From Sinonovacula constricta (taxonomy: Eukaryota; Mollusca; Bivalvia; Cardiida; Solecurtidae), in contig CM017570.1 of assembly GCA_007844125.1 (NCBI GenBank), forward strand, positions 50,038,872 through 50,102,871: DNA of 64,000 bases. Direction: 5' to 3'. Every line of letters begins with the position of its first letter. Within the stretch, counting starts at the first letter, position 1. The notes under the pieces are model-generated. The model saw only the letters and a program-made list of their open reading frames with translations. It made no database searches and was not told where the DNA came from. The translations under genes were made by a program, and so were the position numbers. Of the stretch, positions 11,901-26,900 are shown in pieces.

Positions 11901-14900
11901 AAGCCACAAACATTCCATGTCAAAATGTTTATGTTTACATTAACACGTGGGCCTTGACCGTTGTCCTAGTCAGTTATACTCGCAGTCTCGTTTTCGAAGA
12001 ATTCCTCAGACTCTGACTGGTCGGTTCCAGTGACATCTTGATCACGTGGGTGGGTTCGGTTGTCTGTGTTTTGATCACGTGGTCCAAAAGTGTCCCGTGG
12101 TACACCCGGTTCCGGTCTAGTGCCCCCGATCCTCGTGATTTCGTTCGTCATATCATCATATTTATACACACTATTGTCAATTATCAGCTTATCGAACCGT
12201 ATAGCGGCAAACAGACCCCGATTTCTGGCCTCGACTAAATGCTTGCACAATTCACGTCGGTGCATCTACACTCGTTATGTAAAGTCCTAGCGTACAGAAA
12301 ACTCGGCCCTTTTCGTGAAAACATTTCTGGCTTTCCGTAAAACAGTCTCTTTATCCTTAAATCGAGCGATTTTTGCAACTATGGGGCATTTGTGGTCACC
12401 TTGCCCCAAACCCTTTGCGCCCGATCTAATTTTACGCTCTGTAAATCAGTTAGACCTAACCTTTCTGTGATAAAGGGTCTTACTTTGCTCTCGGTATATT
12501 GCCATGCTTCCCCAATCCGACCTTGAATTCCATAAAACTTTAGGTTATTCCTGCGTGACTGGCCCTCTATGCTGTCTACTTTGGATGACAATTTATCAAT
12601 TTTGCGCCTCATATCTTGATTTTCTTGTATAAGAGATTCGTTTTCGGATTTTATCGCTATCTCGCTATCCTTGTTTGCCCGTGAACTTGCTCGCCGTGGG
12701 GGCTATTGGAAGAGGATAGGGTTCGGTGCCGACGCCGGCGGAGGCGAAGATACCACCTCAGTAAACGATAATGTCCGCTGTTTTTTGGCTCTCGGTGGCC
12801 CAGGATTCAATTCCACATCCCCACCCAAGGTCAACAGCAATGACCAAAACAACACGAGTCGTAAAATCAAACTTACAGATCCTTTTTGTAAAACAATAGT
12901 ATCTAGTTTTATTTTACACTTCTTAAGGAAGGCTTCCCATAACGAACTTCGGTCGATATCGACACATTCGGTTCGCGACGGAAGCTTTCGTTTTTGCCCG
13001 GTGAAAAACGTAATTTTACCAAATAACACTAAATTAATTGTTAATGTTTAGGTTAAATGTTAAAATGGTTCACCGTATGTCATAGAGGACAAAAATTTTG
13101 ACATATATCACGTTTAGAGAGAAAATAATTTAAAAAATTTGGGAATTTGAAAACCGAAACAGCAAAAAATCCAATGCCACAAGAACGTGATTTTCGAGGA
13201 AGATTTAAGGGACGTAAGCGTCCTACAATACGGAAACAACGCAGTACAACGTTATTAACGGAACACAATTACGCAAATGTGTATTTGTGCGATGGAGATA
13301 CCTGTACAAATCCAAATTTTATACTTTGTAATTTTGCTCTCAGTGGTAATATCTTAGTCATTTTCAAATCTTAATTTCTGAAGTTAACTACGGTAAAATA
13401 TATTTCAAATTATTATATGTTACTCAGTTATGGTTGTAGATGATATTTATGTATTGTATAGGGATGCACCTACTTTTTTTTAAATAGGGTAATGTGACTT
13501 CGGAAAGTTTGGTTGTTTTTTTAAATCGTTTTCACATTTTTTTTTATTCCCAGACACGACTTTTGTGTATCGGAAAAATACAGATTTTAAAAAAATATTT
13601 TTTGAAGTTTTTGGACAAATGTCTATACCAATAAGCATTAATTCACTGCAGATATAATTGTTCTCATTAAAAAGTTCATATCATGAGCGTGCAAAAAGTA
13701 CACGGTAAAAATTCGTGTAAATGTGTACTTTAATTAGACAATGCAAATACATGACAAATATTGCAAGTTTTAATATGAAACTTTTCCCATCAGGGGAAGA
13801 CTTCCTTAAGCATACAGAACAGGCCTATTCTAATCCTATATAGCGCTATATCTATCCCCATTTTCGACAAATTAGTGAGAGCTAATATACACGTGCCATG
13901 ACTCAAGGGACACCACTCTATCCTTATATAAATGCTATCGAAGAAACTCAATCTAGTTTTGGTTTTAAAGGCTATGATGTATAACTGGTTTTAAAATGTT
14001 GTTCTGTTAATGTGATAGTGGCCGACACACTATTATTCCGACCGCTGGTAATAAAACTTTAGAAATGGAAGTGACATAAAGTAGCAGTATAAAAGGTTTG
14101 GTAGAATAAGACGTGGTATGTGTTTCATGTATACTAGAAGAAAACGTGAAATTCAGTTGTTGTTGTTGTTGTTATTTAATTATTTTATTTACATCAATCG
14201 TCTTATTTACAGCAAAAATGGAATACTATCCAAATAAAAGTAAAAATCAAATCTCTGAGTAATTCACTTCTTAAGAATTATAAATTAATTAATATGCCCA
14301 GTTTAACATTATCAATTTTGGCAAAGAAGTACCACACGTTGAGAGAATACAAATATGGCGTTATTGTGTGCTAAATCACAGACACATAATTGTTTTGCTC
14401 TGTGGAATTAGGGGTGATAACCTTTGCACTAAGGAGGAATAACGACTGCTTTAAAGCTTGACTTAGGGAAGTAAGGCGTTCAACCCTAATGTCACCTTGG
14501 CAAGCACTTGAATATGGCTTTTTAACACAAATATTAAGCCAGTTTGTTATTTAAAATATTTAATGAATTCGTATTAAATTTATACTTGAAAATAAAGATA
14601 GCTGATAAGAAAGCTTTGCCTACAAATGTCAACAACGTTCATAATTTTTGAAATACTTTTATTTTGCAACTATTTATTTTTTCACTACATTTGTCTGTAT
14701 ATATGCGTCATACATATTGTTTCGTAAGTGTCACTTTAACATTGATCATGTAGCCTATTCTTATTGTGCATGGTAGGTCCTGATCGGCTTTCGCCTTTGC
14801 TGTACCACATAAATGTAGCGTTGTTTTCCTTTGTGACATTTTCACCCATGAACGTTGGACTAACAAGTAGGTCCAAACCGTACTACCATGAAGACAAAGC

Positions 14901-17900
14901 GTTGTACGGTAAAACAACGAGCCTTCCTATCGAGACGACGATTCCCAAGTATCCTGTCCTTTTACGATAACTTACACACCAGAGACAAAATGTGAAGAAA
15001 ACAAGACGAAAGAGAAAATACTTACCTATTTGCATTTCCTGTTGTGTTAATGGTTCTAACGGTAATGCTGACGATTTCTATGGAGAGTAATCCAGATATA
15101 TTCCCCAGACAGCTTTGCAACTGAATGAAAAATAAAACCAATAACAATGCGTATCAATATAGTTTACTACATGTGTATATATGTGCAGACCAAATATACG
15201 ACAGAATGGCAAGACCTTTGAGAGAAAAATATCTTTCTCCTACAGACGTAAACATTTATACAACCGTCTTATGATAACTAAAATAATGGTAGGACGATAA
15301 ATCTAAACATTTACAGACATAGGCTTACATGTATGTTAACAATTTCTTGAACACATTATACATATGCATACACACTTACTGATACCCACCTATATTAAAA
15401 CATTTATAAATATAATTCAACAAAGATACAGACAAGGTCGCACTAAAATACATACATAATTTGAACATGTATATGTCTACCGAAAAATCCTTATATAAAA
15501 ATCGGTATGTGCATGGCAGCTTTTAACACGTACAGACAAGGAAACAAACTAACAAAGTCGAGTTAATACTTTGGTTCGAGTTTCTCTATACTCACATATG
15601 CATGGAGTTCGTCTCTGTTTTTTTGTGAATCAGGTGGAATCGTTCCATCTACATGCTGCCCAATTTGCCATGTCGCAGATAAAACGTACGAGACACCCTC
15701 TGTCGAAAGGAAAATAGTCAAAATAGCTTAATTAAACATGTAAAACCTATTCGGTTAGATGCGCAACAAACACTACATCCGACAAAAGCAGAAAAAAGAC
15801 TTTCGGGATTAAAAAGGGCGAAAACTAACGTATAAATTGAATGTGACTAATTATATCAATTGAAGGTCATAGATAATAAATGAATAGAAATAACTTGCAC
15901 CTTTCGAATATGGTCCACATTTGAGAATTACAAGACATATTAAAACTTGAAAAAAAAACACGGACCTCTGTAAAATGCTGAATGCATTCAAGAAATGCCA
16001 CCCACTTAGCTTAATCAAAGCCTTTGAAAGTAAAAGATAATCTTTACGCCATTTGCAGTTTTTTACTTTATTCTCAGTCCCTGCTACAACAGTTTATTTA
16101 TTTACAACAGTTTAATATTTAAACAGCCAACATAAAACTACTATAGTTTAATGGCTGCAATTATTGAGTTCTATATGCGCACTCTTAAAAAATGTATATA
16201 ACTTGTAATTATATACCTGTTTTCGTAAGTTAAATAAAAATTATTCCATCGGTGTTGTTACGATAGAAATTGTTGCACCGTTTGAATGTGGCAATACTAG
16301 TTTTTATACCGATTTTGGCACATGCCGTTCCAAGTGTTCTCCCGTAACCTCCGATACAGTCGCATGTATAGTTCCCTTTTATGTTCCGACATACTTCATT
16401 TATTCCACAAGTTGCTCCTTCTTTACACTCGTCCTTATCTGAAACAATTCAAGTTAACCCTGAACATCAATCATCCCTGTAACACAAAAACAGTAACACA
16501 CAACTGTTGTTTCCAACAAAAACATGGCTTAAAAAATATTAAGGTGAATGCGACTGTATTGTGTAATAACATAAATCGGATTGAGAACGCAGTGTAACCT
16601 TTCTCATGATAATAGGTACTTATGGTAATACACAATAAAGATTATAGATCTGATACATCCAGGGCATTGCAATGATAATTGTCTTAAAAGTAATTGAAAC
16701 AACTAGCTTGGTAGTCCCGTTTCTTTTCATGGCGAAAAAAGTATGCTAAACGATGACTATTGAATGGTTTCCTCCAGGTGTATGCTTTGCAAGAAACTTT
16801 TCGAGAAAGTTCACTGTTGATAGTATCAGCCATGTTGAAGTAACTTTTCAAATAGATGTTAGAGATGAACCATCTCTCGGCTGCTGTACGATGGTACGAT
16901 CAAGACTGAGTACTTGGCTGTCTTCTACTTTTTATTCTGTGCTACACATTTTTGTTTGTTATTTCAAGCTGTATTGTGTAGCTCGGCATACTCGGGTTCT
17001 TCAGTCACCTGACATGTCATATTAATGCCACATAACCTAGGACATTTGCAAACAATACTTAATTGGTGCAAGCTACACTTTTAAACGGGACAGTCTCGAT
17101 TTTCAAAAGCTGCGGCTTCCAGTTATCAACTGCCACAGTATGTCCCCATAAAATACATTCTATAAGAGCGGAACCAATAAATTGATCAATTCTTTTTTTT
17201 ATCAGCGTCGGTAATTTGACGCGTGCAAAAATGGACAATAGTTCCAATTAAGTCGAATCGTTTATTTAGGTGTGGTTATTCCTAAGGACCCTACCTTACC
17301 GTTTGGGAAATATCAACTTTTTGCAGCATACAAACAGACAATAAACTATGACCCAATTATTATAAAATCATTCAGTTGTCATTAGCCTTAATAATATGAA
17401 CCGACCTTATTGATGATTGGAATATAATATATTAATAAAAACTGACTTGAGCATGCCTTCGATGCAACCCTTATCTCAGAGAGAAGAAATGCTCTCTTGC
17501 ATCGCTTATAGACATACAGCACCTAATGAGTTAGGGATATACTTGTGTGCTTGGATGTGCGTGCTTGTCTGTGTGTGTTGCCTTTTTTAAATGAATGGTC
17601 TCATCTCGGTTTTTGGGCGAATAAATACTAGTTTCATACCTAAGGCAAACTAAAGATAGTTAGATGTCGTCATTATGGCCGCGCATGAGCGGGGCATCTA
17701 TATATTTAATCGTTCCTGGAATGGTGTTTGCAAGATCCCATGAAAACAAGTGAAGTGCAGCACTTTAATGCAAAGAATATCGAATATTGTTACATTTGGT
17801 TATTATCAGATTTAAAATTTAATTGGATTGTAGTTTAAAATGTTGCTAAACTATGACCTATCACTTGAACTATGACCTATCACTTGAAATTGTAAATATC

Positions 17901-20900
17901 CCATATACATATGTAAGATCGTATGCTATGAGTAAAGTATTTTAATACTTTTTAATAGACGTATCCATTGTGCTCGCAAAATTTATATAAAGTTTAATTT
18001 AGGGGAAGTTCACTTTAATAAATGTTTCTGGTTAACAAGAAACATTTATGGCAGTTTAGCATCGGTTCACATTTATTTGTCGCTTTTAACAGCACGCCGT
18101 CAAACCACGAAATGAAAAGGACGATAAATATATTGTTTAAATTGCTAGCATAGCGTATACGTGTTAAATGACCGTTGCATACGTTTTTTATTGAAAGATT
18201 TCACGCTAACATGATAATTCAAACTAATCTGACAGCGAAGAAATAAGAGTATAAAGGACATCACAGGACATGAACTTCGATCGACTAAGGTAAAACATAA
18301 CATTGTTAGCGGAAAGATTTCGTAGAATTCAGAAAGCAGTTTCATTGTTTTTTTAATTATTGAAGTGGTTTTTTTCTTATCTGGCAAAAGTTAACATAAA
18401 TGTTCTTTAATTACAAATTTACCAATACATTCTATTTTCCATCTTACTTCAATACAACAAAAAGTAGCTTTTTATTATTATTTAATTTCTGGTTAAAATT
18501 TGTGTTCGGACAGAAAAACGTGAATGCGGTCTAGTCTGAGCATTATATCTGCAGCATTTTATTTATTTACCCGTTTTGCTTTGCTTTTGAGATTTACCTT
18601 CGCACTGATATCCATTCGACATAGGACTGTAACCATGGTGACACTTGCAAGTGTAGGATCCATCTGTGTTGGTACAGTTACTATTGACGTCACATTTATC
18701 GTCACCATTGTACTTGGAATCACATTCGTCCTCGTCTGCGGACAGAAACAGAGACATTAACTTCCTCCATTCTTAAACTCGTATTGTTCAGCAAGTATCA
18801 TTTTATTATATTTTAATAAAGTTAAAGATGTAACTTGTTTCGTTTTTGAAAATTTGATCCTTTAAACCAGAAGAAAAAATGGTAAAACGGTACAAAAACA
18901 CATGGTAACAAGCCCATCGCCCGACTTTGCTACCGCATTCTTTCTATAGTTACCGATAACAAATACACATAGGAATACAAAGCTACAGTTAGAACGTAAT
19001 AAGTCTTAGACACTTGTATTTTCCATTAATTGGTTTTTCCTTTTAAGAGTTAAAGGCAGATAAATGCACACAATATGCGTGTAGGTCGCTAGTTAAGTGG
19101 CGTGTTTCTTGTTTATATGATTACACCAATGATACGAAGTTCTACATATGAGTTATGATATCTAACAGGACTGAGCTTTCGTTATAATGTGTGAGTAGGT
19201 AAAATGTAAGATTGGGCAAGGAACATGGAGCATTTGCCTTATGCTTTATCACCCAAAACTCAAATATCACTGTTATTGATATATTATTTGCCATGAGATT
19301 ATAATCAGTGATGCTAATGACACATGTATACATTTTAGGTGATTTATGTACGCACCAATATTAGCTCTAGTGTGACAAGGGGCATTACAAACGAAAAGTT
19401 TAGGACCAAAAGAGACCATATGTCTGCATACCGTTGCATATCTGTTTATCACTTTGAAAATCATTGTATCTTCCCTTCGGACAAGGAGCGCAAGGTCCGG
19501 TGTCATCTGTTATGTTGTCCCCATTGCACAGAGATTGGTTAAAGCAGGTGGTCACTGTGCATGGGTCCTGACGTATCTCGCAATAATCTCCAGTGACGTA
19601 TTTGTCACCGCCACAACTGCATTTCTCTGAAGACAATAAATGAAGACAATACATAAAGGTCAAAATAAATGTCTTGAGTAAAATTGAAGTCTGTGGTTAA
19701 ATGAAGGTTTATATATGTCATTTTAGAATAAAACATGCTGTGTGGAATGTAATTATTCTTTAATATGCAATTCATTATTTAAATAATAAATTTCGGTGTA
19801 CATGTACATCCATTGAGCTGCTACTTCATTACCGACATCGTTGATGAACGTCCAGCCGTATAAGATACATACGAACATTTCATTTATTACAAATTGTCAT
19901 GCTGACAAACTCTGTACTCACATGTTAATTTAGAGAAGTATTATTCCTGTTCGAAAAACTACAAAAAAAATTTATTGTTAGTGAAATGATTTTTTGACTC
20001 AAGATAAGAAAATTACCAGAGAAGTGTAAATGATTGTATCAACAATGTGATAACTCTTGTTAATTATGGTGTTCAACCATGATTGTTTGTTTTACATTCT
20101 GTAGGTTTTAATACCATATATGTATACCTAAAAATGTACATGGGTTTAATAAAAAAGTAAAGTTAAACTTTTTATATCTATATATAAATTAATGGACAGG
20201 CTCACCAAATGGCCAATTCTACAGGGATTATACATTTATTAGCACGAAACGTCTAAATGTTTGTGCGATAGTACAACATATTATTGCCTTACCGGAATGT
20301 TGTTTATCACACTGAGAGGTTTTGTTACAGCCACAGAAGTTTACTTTAACATCTCTGACTACAGTGCCGTTAAATTTGTCATGGACTGTGAATGTGATCT
20401 TGATGCTGCTGTCATTCAGACCTCGAAGCGATGGTAGAACAGTCCAGTTGAAGAGCCCAGATATACTGTCTAAGTTTGTAACGAAGAAAAAAATATTTTG
20501 CTTTTTGATGTTGATCTCAGTTCATTTACTCTGTAATCAGGTGTTTTCAACAACAACAAAATATAATATGCAGATAAAAATGTTTTTTTTATTTAAAATA
20601 CGGCAAACATTTCACTAAAGCTGGCTATATACATGTTTTCTGAATTTTAAGATATCCCATTACTAGTTGCCTCAAACATTTTTTTTTTGCTTTTTCCTCC
20701 AATAGAACATTACTATTATTATTATTATTATTATTATTATCATTATTAATAGATTACTGCGACTACTTCTTACCAAGTGAAAAGTCAGTCTTCGGAAGAC
20801 TAGTTTCTACCAGGAATGTCAGGATATCTCCGATGTTCGTGTCCCGAACGTAGTTAGACAGATTAAGGATGACAGAGTGGTTGTCAGCCAGATAAACATC

Positions 20901-23900
20901 GAGAAGTGGTATCTCGTCCGTGAAGTAGGGAGGGGTGTTATCTGTAGAAACAAGCAGAAAATTGAAAGTGAAATGTCGTGGTCTGTATGGTAAGTAAAGT
21001 GATTATTTACATTGTTTGTTTAATAGAAAAGTTCGAGGTTGGAGCGTTACACAAACCAAGTTTAAGCACCCAAGTCGTCCTTTTGCCGACTGACCGTTCC
21101 AAGGTGGTAACTGATGTTGTTGTTTTTTTTGTATGGGTGTGTTATGTCTCGTCTCTGCATTTTTTGGCAAATTTACCCTGGTTGCCTTCGTCTAGATGTA
21201 GATTTAAATTTAAATATCTGTGGAAATTTTGACAGGACACTTTCTTATTTACCTATTTTATATAGCAATTCTTTAAAAAAAACTTTCAAATTCTATAAAG
21301 ATTATATATTTAGGCAATCAGTTGCGGCGTCATATTTACTCCATATTTCAGTTATAAAAGGTTCCATCAGTAAAATGAGTTTTAACCCACAACTTTTACC
21401 ATAGGGCTACTTTAAGGTGTTTGAATATTTTAAGAAATCTAAATGATGTCTTTCAAACTAGATGTTTTCAATAAATAAGAAAGACAACACAACATAACAA
21501 CACTATTTGCATTTCGAAGGTAGCGGGTTTGGATTTACAAACATTATGTATTTGTTGCGAAACATGTATGTTTTGAAAGTTATGAGTTCTTTTGCATACT
21601 AACGTTTTATATCATACAGGTATTTCTCGTTTCGGAAGTGTATGTTGACCGCCTCTCCTGCCGCTATATTGTCAGAACGGGCTATGGCCAGAAGGCACTC
21701 ATCTCTGACCTGTGTGGTTATCAATCATCATCATCATCAATATCATCATCAACAACATCAATAGCAAGAATATTAACAGAACTGCCATCATCATCATCAA
21801 CAACAACAACATCAATAGCAAGAATATTAACACAACTGTCATCATCATAAACCATTTTTTATCCTGATACTGAAATGTAAAAATGTATTTAAACATTGAA
21901 AAAACTATTATTTGATATTTGCTCGAATAAATAAATATTGTTGCTGAGATAGAATAAAACCCATTTTGTACATTTGATTCATTGCAGGTACTATTAAACT
22001 CGTCAATGTCCGAGTCATTATGCTGATGTCCATTCAAATTGAACAGTGCTGTAAGATTGGTCAGGTAATCTTCATAGAACGTTGGCCGGGAGAATGTGTT
22101 GTAAGTCAAATAGTTGCCTGATGACAAACTGTAGTTGAACAAGGACTCGTTCTCAGAGATGCGCACTGCAAAAGGAAACATGCATCGAGATATTTTATAT
22201 TAACTTATTTGAACAACCTGTTTCGTACGGATCTGCACTGCACTGTCATAAAAAAACATTTTCTTTCGCTTGACCCAGTCGTAGTTCATGTAATGACTAA
22301 CATAAATCCTGTAAAATATATAACAAACAGGTTTTAGGCATGGCACAATCTCAAACCATCAATCTGGCGAGTACATGTTTGTTGCGTTAAGAAGGTGAAT
22401 TTTGGGTCTGTCGCTTTTATAGTTACACTGAAATATTTACTTTTATATTTAAGACAGTTACATGAATGAGATAACGTATTATATAACGTAAGATAACGCA
22501 TGTATACTTTAGAACTTGGCTATTTCTGAGGTAGTAAATATCAGACAATATGAATTTATATGAGTCACCAGTATTTATAGTTTATTATGCAGTTGACAGA
22601 ATATACCCTTTTACTTCAGCATGTTTGGCCTATATTCTTTATGACATTTTATCTGAAGATTCCTGCTACATTTTTTAATGTTGGTTCATATTAATCAGTG
22701 TACACACTCCTTTCTCTTTTAACTGCTTAGAATCGGTGTCTTTTTAAAACTCAGAACCATGGGAAACCATTATGATACCATTTCATATTTTATAATCGGT
22801 GCTTCGTCATGGTCCCAATACGGGATTCATTTGATATCAACCTTTGTTTTAGTACAAATTACTGTGTTGACCATGAAAAATACGAAAACCTCTTGTAAGT
22901 AATTAGAGCAGCAAATTTATGTAAATGAACTTGCGAGTCAAGTAAATATATTCGAATAACAATTTTAAAATGTAATTAAGAACAATGTCATTGATAAAGA
23001 CAATTCGTTTAACATATCAATAATTCTTAAAAAACACGTTTTACTTTAACATAATAAAACGTACTTAAGATCACTGTCATTAACTTATAAACATCAATGT
23101 TACTTTCATTCTAAAAAAAACGCTATACTTCAAGAAAACACACACATATTCAACTGTCACATATCAAGCATAAATCACTTACACGATTCTCCAAATTTGA
23201 ACATATCCAGTGGTTTTGAGACATTAAACAGGGTGCCGTTTTTGGCTTTTATGTTGACGCTACCTCCAGCCAGTCCAGTTAGATTGCTATATGAGATGCT
23301 GTCCTTTATTCCTTCTAGTGTTATGGAGATATCTGATCCGCCTTCAAGTGTAAGCTGGAATTGGTTTGAAAAACACATTACACCTATGTTTATTTATGAC
23401 AAAACTGACAAAAACGTACTAAAACGTGCCAAGATAGCAAAAACAGTTGTTTTAAATTTCATTGCGCAATGTTTGCTTCCTAAATTTGTGGTTTAATTTT
23501 TTAGCCATCTTTAAATAACAATATTTGTTTTTTCTTGAAAACCACAGTTACCTTCACGAAGACCTTTAAAAATTGTGTGTGCTTTAAAATAGAAAAAAGG
23601 TAGGTTTCCATAAATCTAAGTGTAAATATGTTAGCCAGTGAAAAATTAGAAAAGGACAAAACTGTAATTAATACACAAATAAAATCCAAGTCCATCACCT
23701 TATCGATTGCACTCGTGCGAATGGGGAGGTCAATCGCATCTGTTGTCTTCTACATTAGTCCTCGACATAACCTACATAACTCATTAGCCAGAAGCCCGTG
23801 TCTAGTAACTGGTGGGTTTGCTCTTTCTGTTAAATGACTCCTAACATATTTGTTCTTACTTTTACATTTGGCTTGCATGTGAATACCTTTGTCCTGTGCC

Positions 23901-26900
23901 TTTTCAGAGTCTGGTATATGTTACAATGCCCATATGACGCTGTTATATACGTATTCTTATTCGGTAGAAACATAAACAAATCAAGTAGGTAGACGAAATG
24001 ATCATCTGCAATAATGGACCCTCAGTGACCAGTAAGTTTGTAGACATCTGCTAGAATGTCTCTGCCATGCCACTCCTTTCATACGAAGATATGTTAATTT
24101 ATTTTGATAATTTTCAACATAACTAGGCAAAAATCCCCGCCCACTTACCACTCAAGTTCTCCAGAAACTTATCATTTACTGCTGTGAATTGCATTTTAAT
24201 GAAATTAACGTCGACCCTCTCACTCTTTAAAGCCGAGTGACTCGAGTGGTTTATGGTCAAGATAATGTGAGGTTTCACAGTCAGGGAAATGTTCAACCAC
24301 ACACTTAGGATCAGAAGTCAACTAGATGTAAAGCGTTATCTGACTAGTTAGAATTTTTATGACAAGAGGTCATGTCATTTGCTTAATGCGCTGCACAAAA
24401 TTGTCGATATTAGCTGATATATTATTATAGCTTTTAGCAGATCGCCAAATTCCATAGCCAAGCTGAGCGTTAGATGCGATTGTCCTGTGATTTATTGCTC
24501 AGGCTGCGGATGACGTTTATCTCGTATTACTTCCACAGAATAGGACCTGGCGTTAACAGATGCTGACTGATGTGGTGAGGAAAATCCATCACTTTCACAA
24601 CCCGCACTGTATAATGTATTTTACATCTATACCACTAATTACCCGCTAAATTAATTAACACATCATATGACATACTTTTGTCATTTATCAGGAAGAAACA
24701 TCTATTTAAGAATAAGATAATAATGACACATCAACATATCAAGGAAAAAGTAGTTCCATTAATGTAGTTCCAGTATTAATGTAAATCATTTTCACAACTG
24801 AAAACATATGATGATTATTATGATGATGATAATGAGGAAGAGGAGGAGAAGGAGGAAGAGGAGAAGGATATTGATTATGATGATAATGATGATGGCGAGG
24901 ATTGTGGTGATGATTGTCGTGGTGAAGCTGCTGCTGCTATTGTTGATGAAGATTATTATTATTTCGTGTTCTTACCGTTTTCATATAACTCCCGAATCCT
25001 TTTAAGGTGAACGACACCTTTCCAGTGCCTACGAGAACCCCACTAATTGGTCTGGGAGGCGTAGAAGATAAGCCACACGGAAACAGGATATTGGCGGGCA
25101 CGCCCTGTGGAGAACTGTCGTTGCTGGAACATACGGCCACCCCGTCCTTGTACACGGCCACAACACCAGATGTTCGGTTGAGTTGAGCTTCAAACTGCCC
25201 TATGTTGTCCTGTGTAGTATACGGTACTAAATGTTTATATGTAACACATAGATCGCTTTAGTCACTATGTTATGCATTAATCACTTGATCAACCAAACCT
25301 TCAAAAATATTTAAATGCGAGAAACATTTATTGAAAACAATCAAAGTAGGTATTCGCAACTCTTAAATAAATGTGGTAAATTAAACTGTAAAACGGGTAA
25401 GATGAACTGTTACAATCAAAATTGTTTGGATTACATTGAGGAAAACGAATCCTGGACCGATAAATTTATCAGTTAAAGGCCGTTAACGGTAAATGAGTTA
25501 CAAAGGTGGGTAGCTGAAGAAAATGAATTCTGGATAACTTTCAATGCGCCAATATTGCGATTCTGACGGGCATGATTTGAGTATTTGTCTGTAATTATTT
25601 GTCTTTATTAGTGTGCCATTACTGTTTTATTCGTCATACAGACGCCAGACATGTGGGATATTTCTGTAAATATACAAAAGAACGGTTGTTGAAAGATGTG
25701 CTGTTAAATTATAAAAATCACTTAACATTTCCCCATCAAAAATCTTTCATTCATAGTCATCAGTTTGAAAATGTTCTCAGCAGCTCGTAATAACTTTAGA
25801 TAACAGGTCGTTGTTTTTTTCTTTTGTCGCTCATTTTCTGTAGAATTATCGTTATCTTTATACACGTCCTTTTGTTGTCTGTTGTATTGGACTTTTTATC
25901 TACCTGTATTTACAATCACCTGTACGTTTGTCTCGCTTTTTATATCTGCCAAAAGTGAAGGTGCTGTGTACAAATGCAATAATTGTGAATACCAAACTGA
26001 GGCTTTACGGCAGTATTTATGTCATTGTAAATTTCACAGAAATCAACCAAATATTGCATTTTCTTGTCTTGGAGTAAATGGACGATACCCACATTTGATT
26101 TACCTGTATATCAATTATATTAAAAAATTATGAAATTAGATTAGGAAGCAGTATCAAATATGAACTAAAATATGTTTGCAATTTTATTTTTATTTTATAC
26201 TGAATGGCATTATCGAACCTACAACAACAACAATAATACATTTTGGCATTTTTATGATTGGTTTAAACATGCAGACCATTGACGTACCTTAATAGCCACA
26301 GCAACAAAAATGGTTCTGTCATTATTCCCCGGGATTGCATAGTCTGCCCTGACTTGTACATTCATGTTCCTGTGTAAAATAAATAATCAGACTAAATTAA
26401 CTACCTAGAAGGTTACGTATGGTAAGAAGTTACACACAGTATATAAAACATATATATTGAATGGTTGCTTTAAAACTTAAAAATGCAAAAAAACAATTTA
26501 ACAGGTATATATATGATAAACTTTTTTAAAACACCATAACGTCGGAAGGTATGAAGGATGTGTATTCGTTGCCATTAAGTAAATGTTTTACCTTATCCAA
26601 CTTGACAAGATGTTTCTGCAAAATTTAATTAGTAGAATGATGCATTAGAACCAGAAGAAAGATGTATTTACCTAATCAAACATAAAAAGAGGTATTACCC
26701 AAGTCCCAAACATGTACAAACTTGACCCGCCTGAAGAAAGATGTATTAACCTAATATTGCCTGATAAAAATGTATTCCCCGACTTCTCTCTAAAGAAAGA
26801 TGTATGCGTATTCTCCTAATCCCGCCTAAAGAAAGATTTATTGCCCTAATCCCGCATTAAGAACGCTGTATTCCCCTAATCCCGCATTAAGAACGCTGTA

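Larger units (their letters stand above)
9130..13075 (-). mobile_element. Decayed non-LTR (LINE, L2/CR1-like) retrotransposon
   Basis: About 3.9 kb on the minus strand, in a gene intron and in the same orientation as the gene. From 5' to 3': an ORF1 with a 2A-like peptide and an L1-type RRM-like protein region, an apurinic-type endonuclease region beginning near NILTWNVCGL, a reverse transcriptase with FADDV, and a conserved C-terminal domain. The 3' tail has ggcctttattttcaataaa on the minus strand (9145-9177). Frameshifts and stops break each part, so it is a dead copy. The clade is inferred from layout and from memory of similar mollusc elements. The 5' boundary is approximate. Confidence 0.85.

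Noticed and set aside
13147..13374. 75-codon plus frame with RDFRGRFKGRKRP
   Set aside because: Reminiscent of the basic N-terminus of some mobile-element proteins, but nothing further downstream supports a gene.
24151..24183. Possible micro-exon between two VWD exons
   Set aside because: Would need phase 1 to 1, while the flanking exons join cleanly at phase 0.
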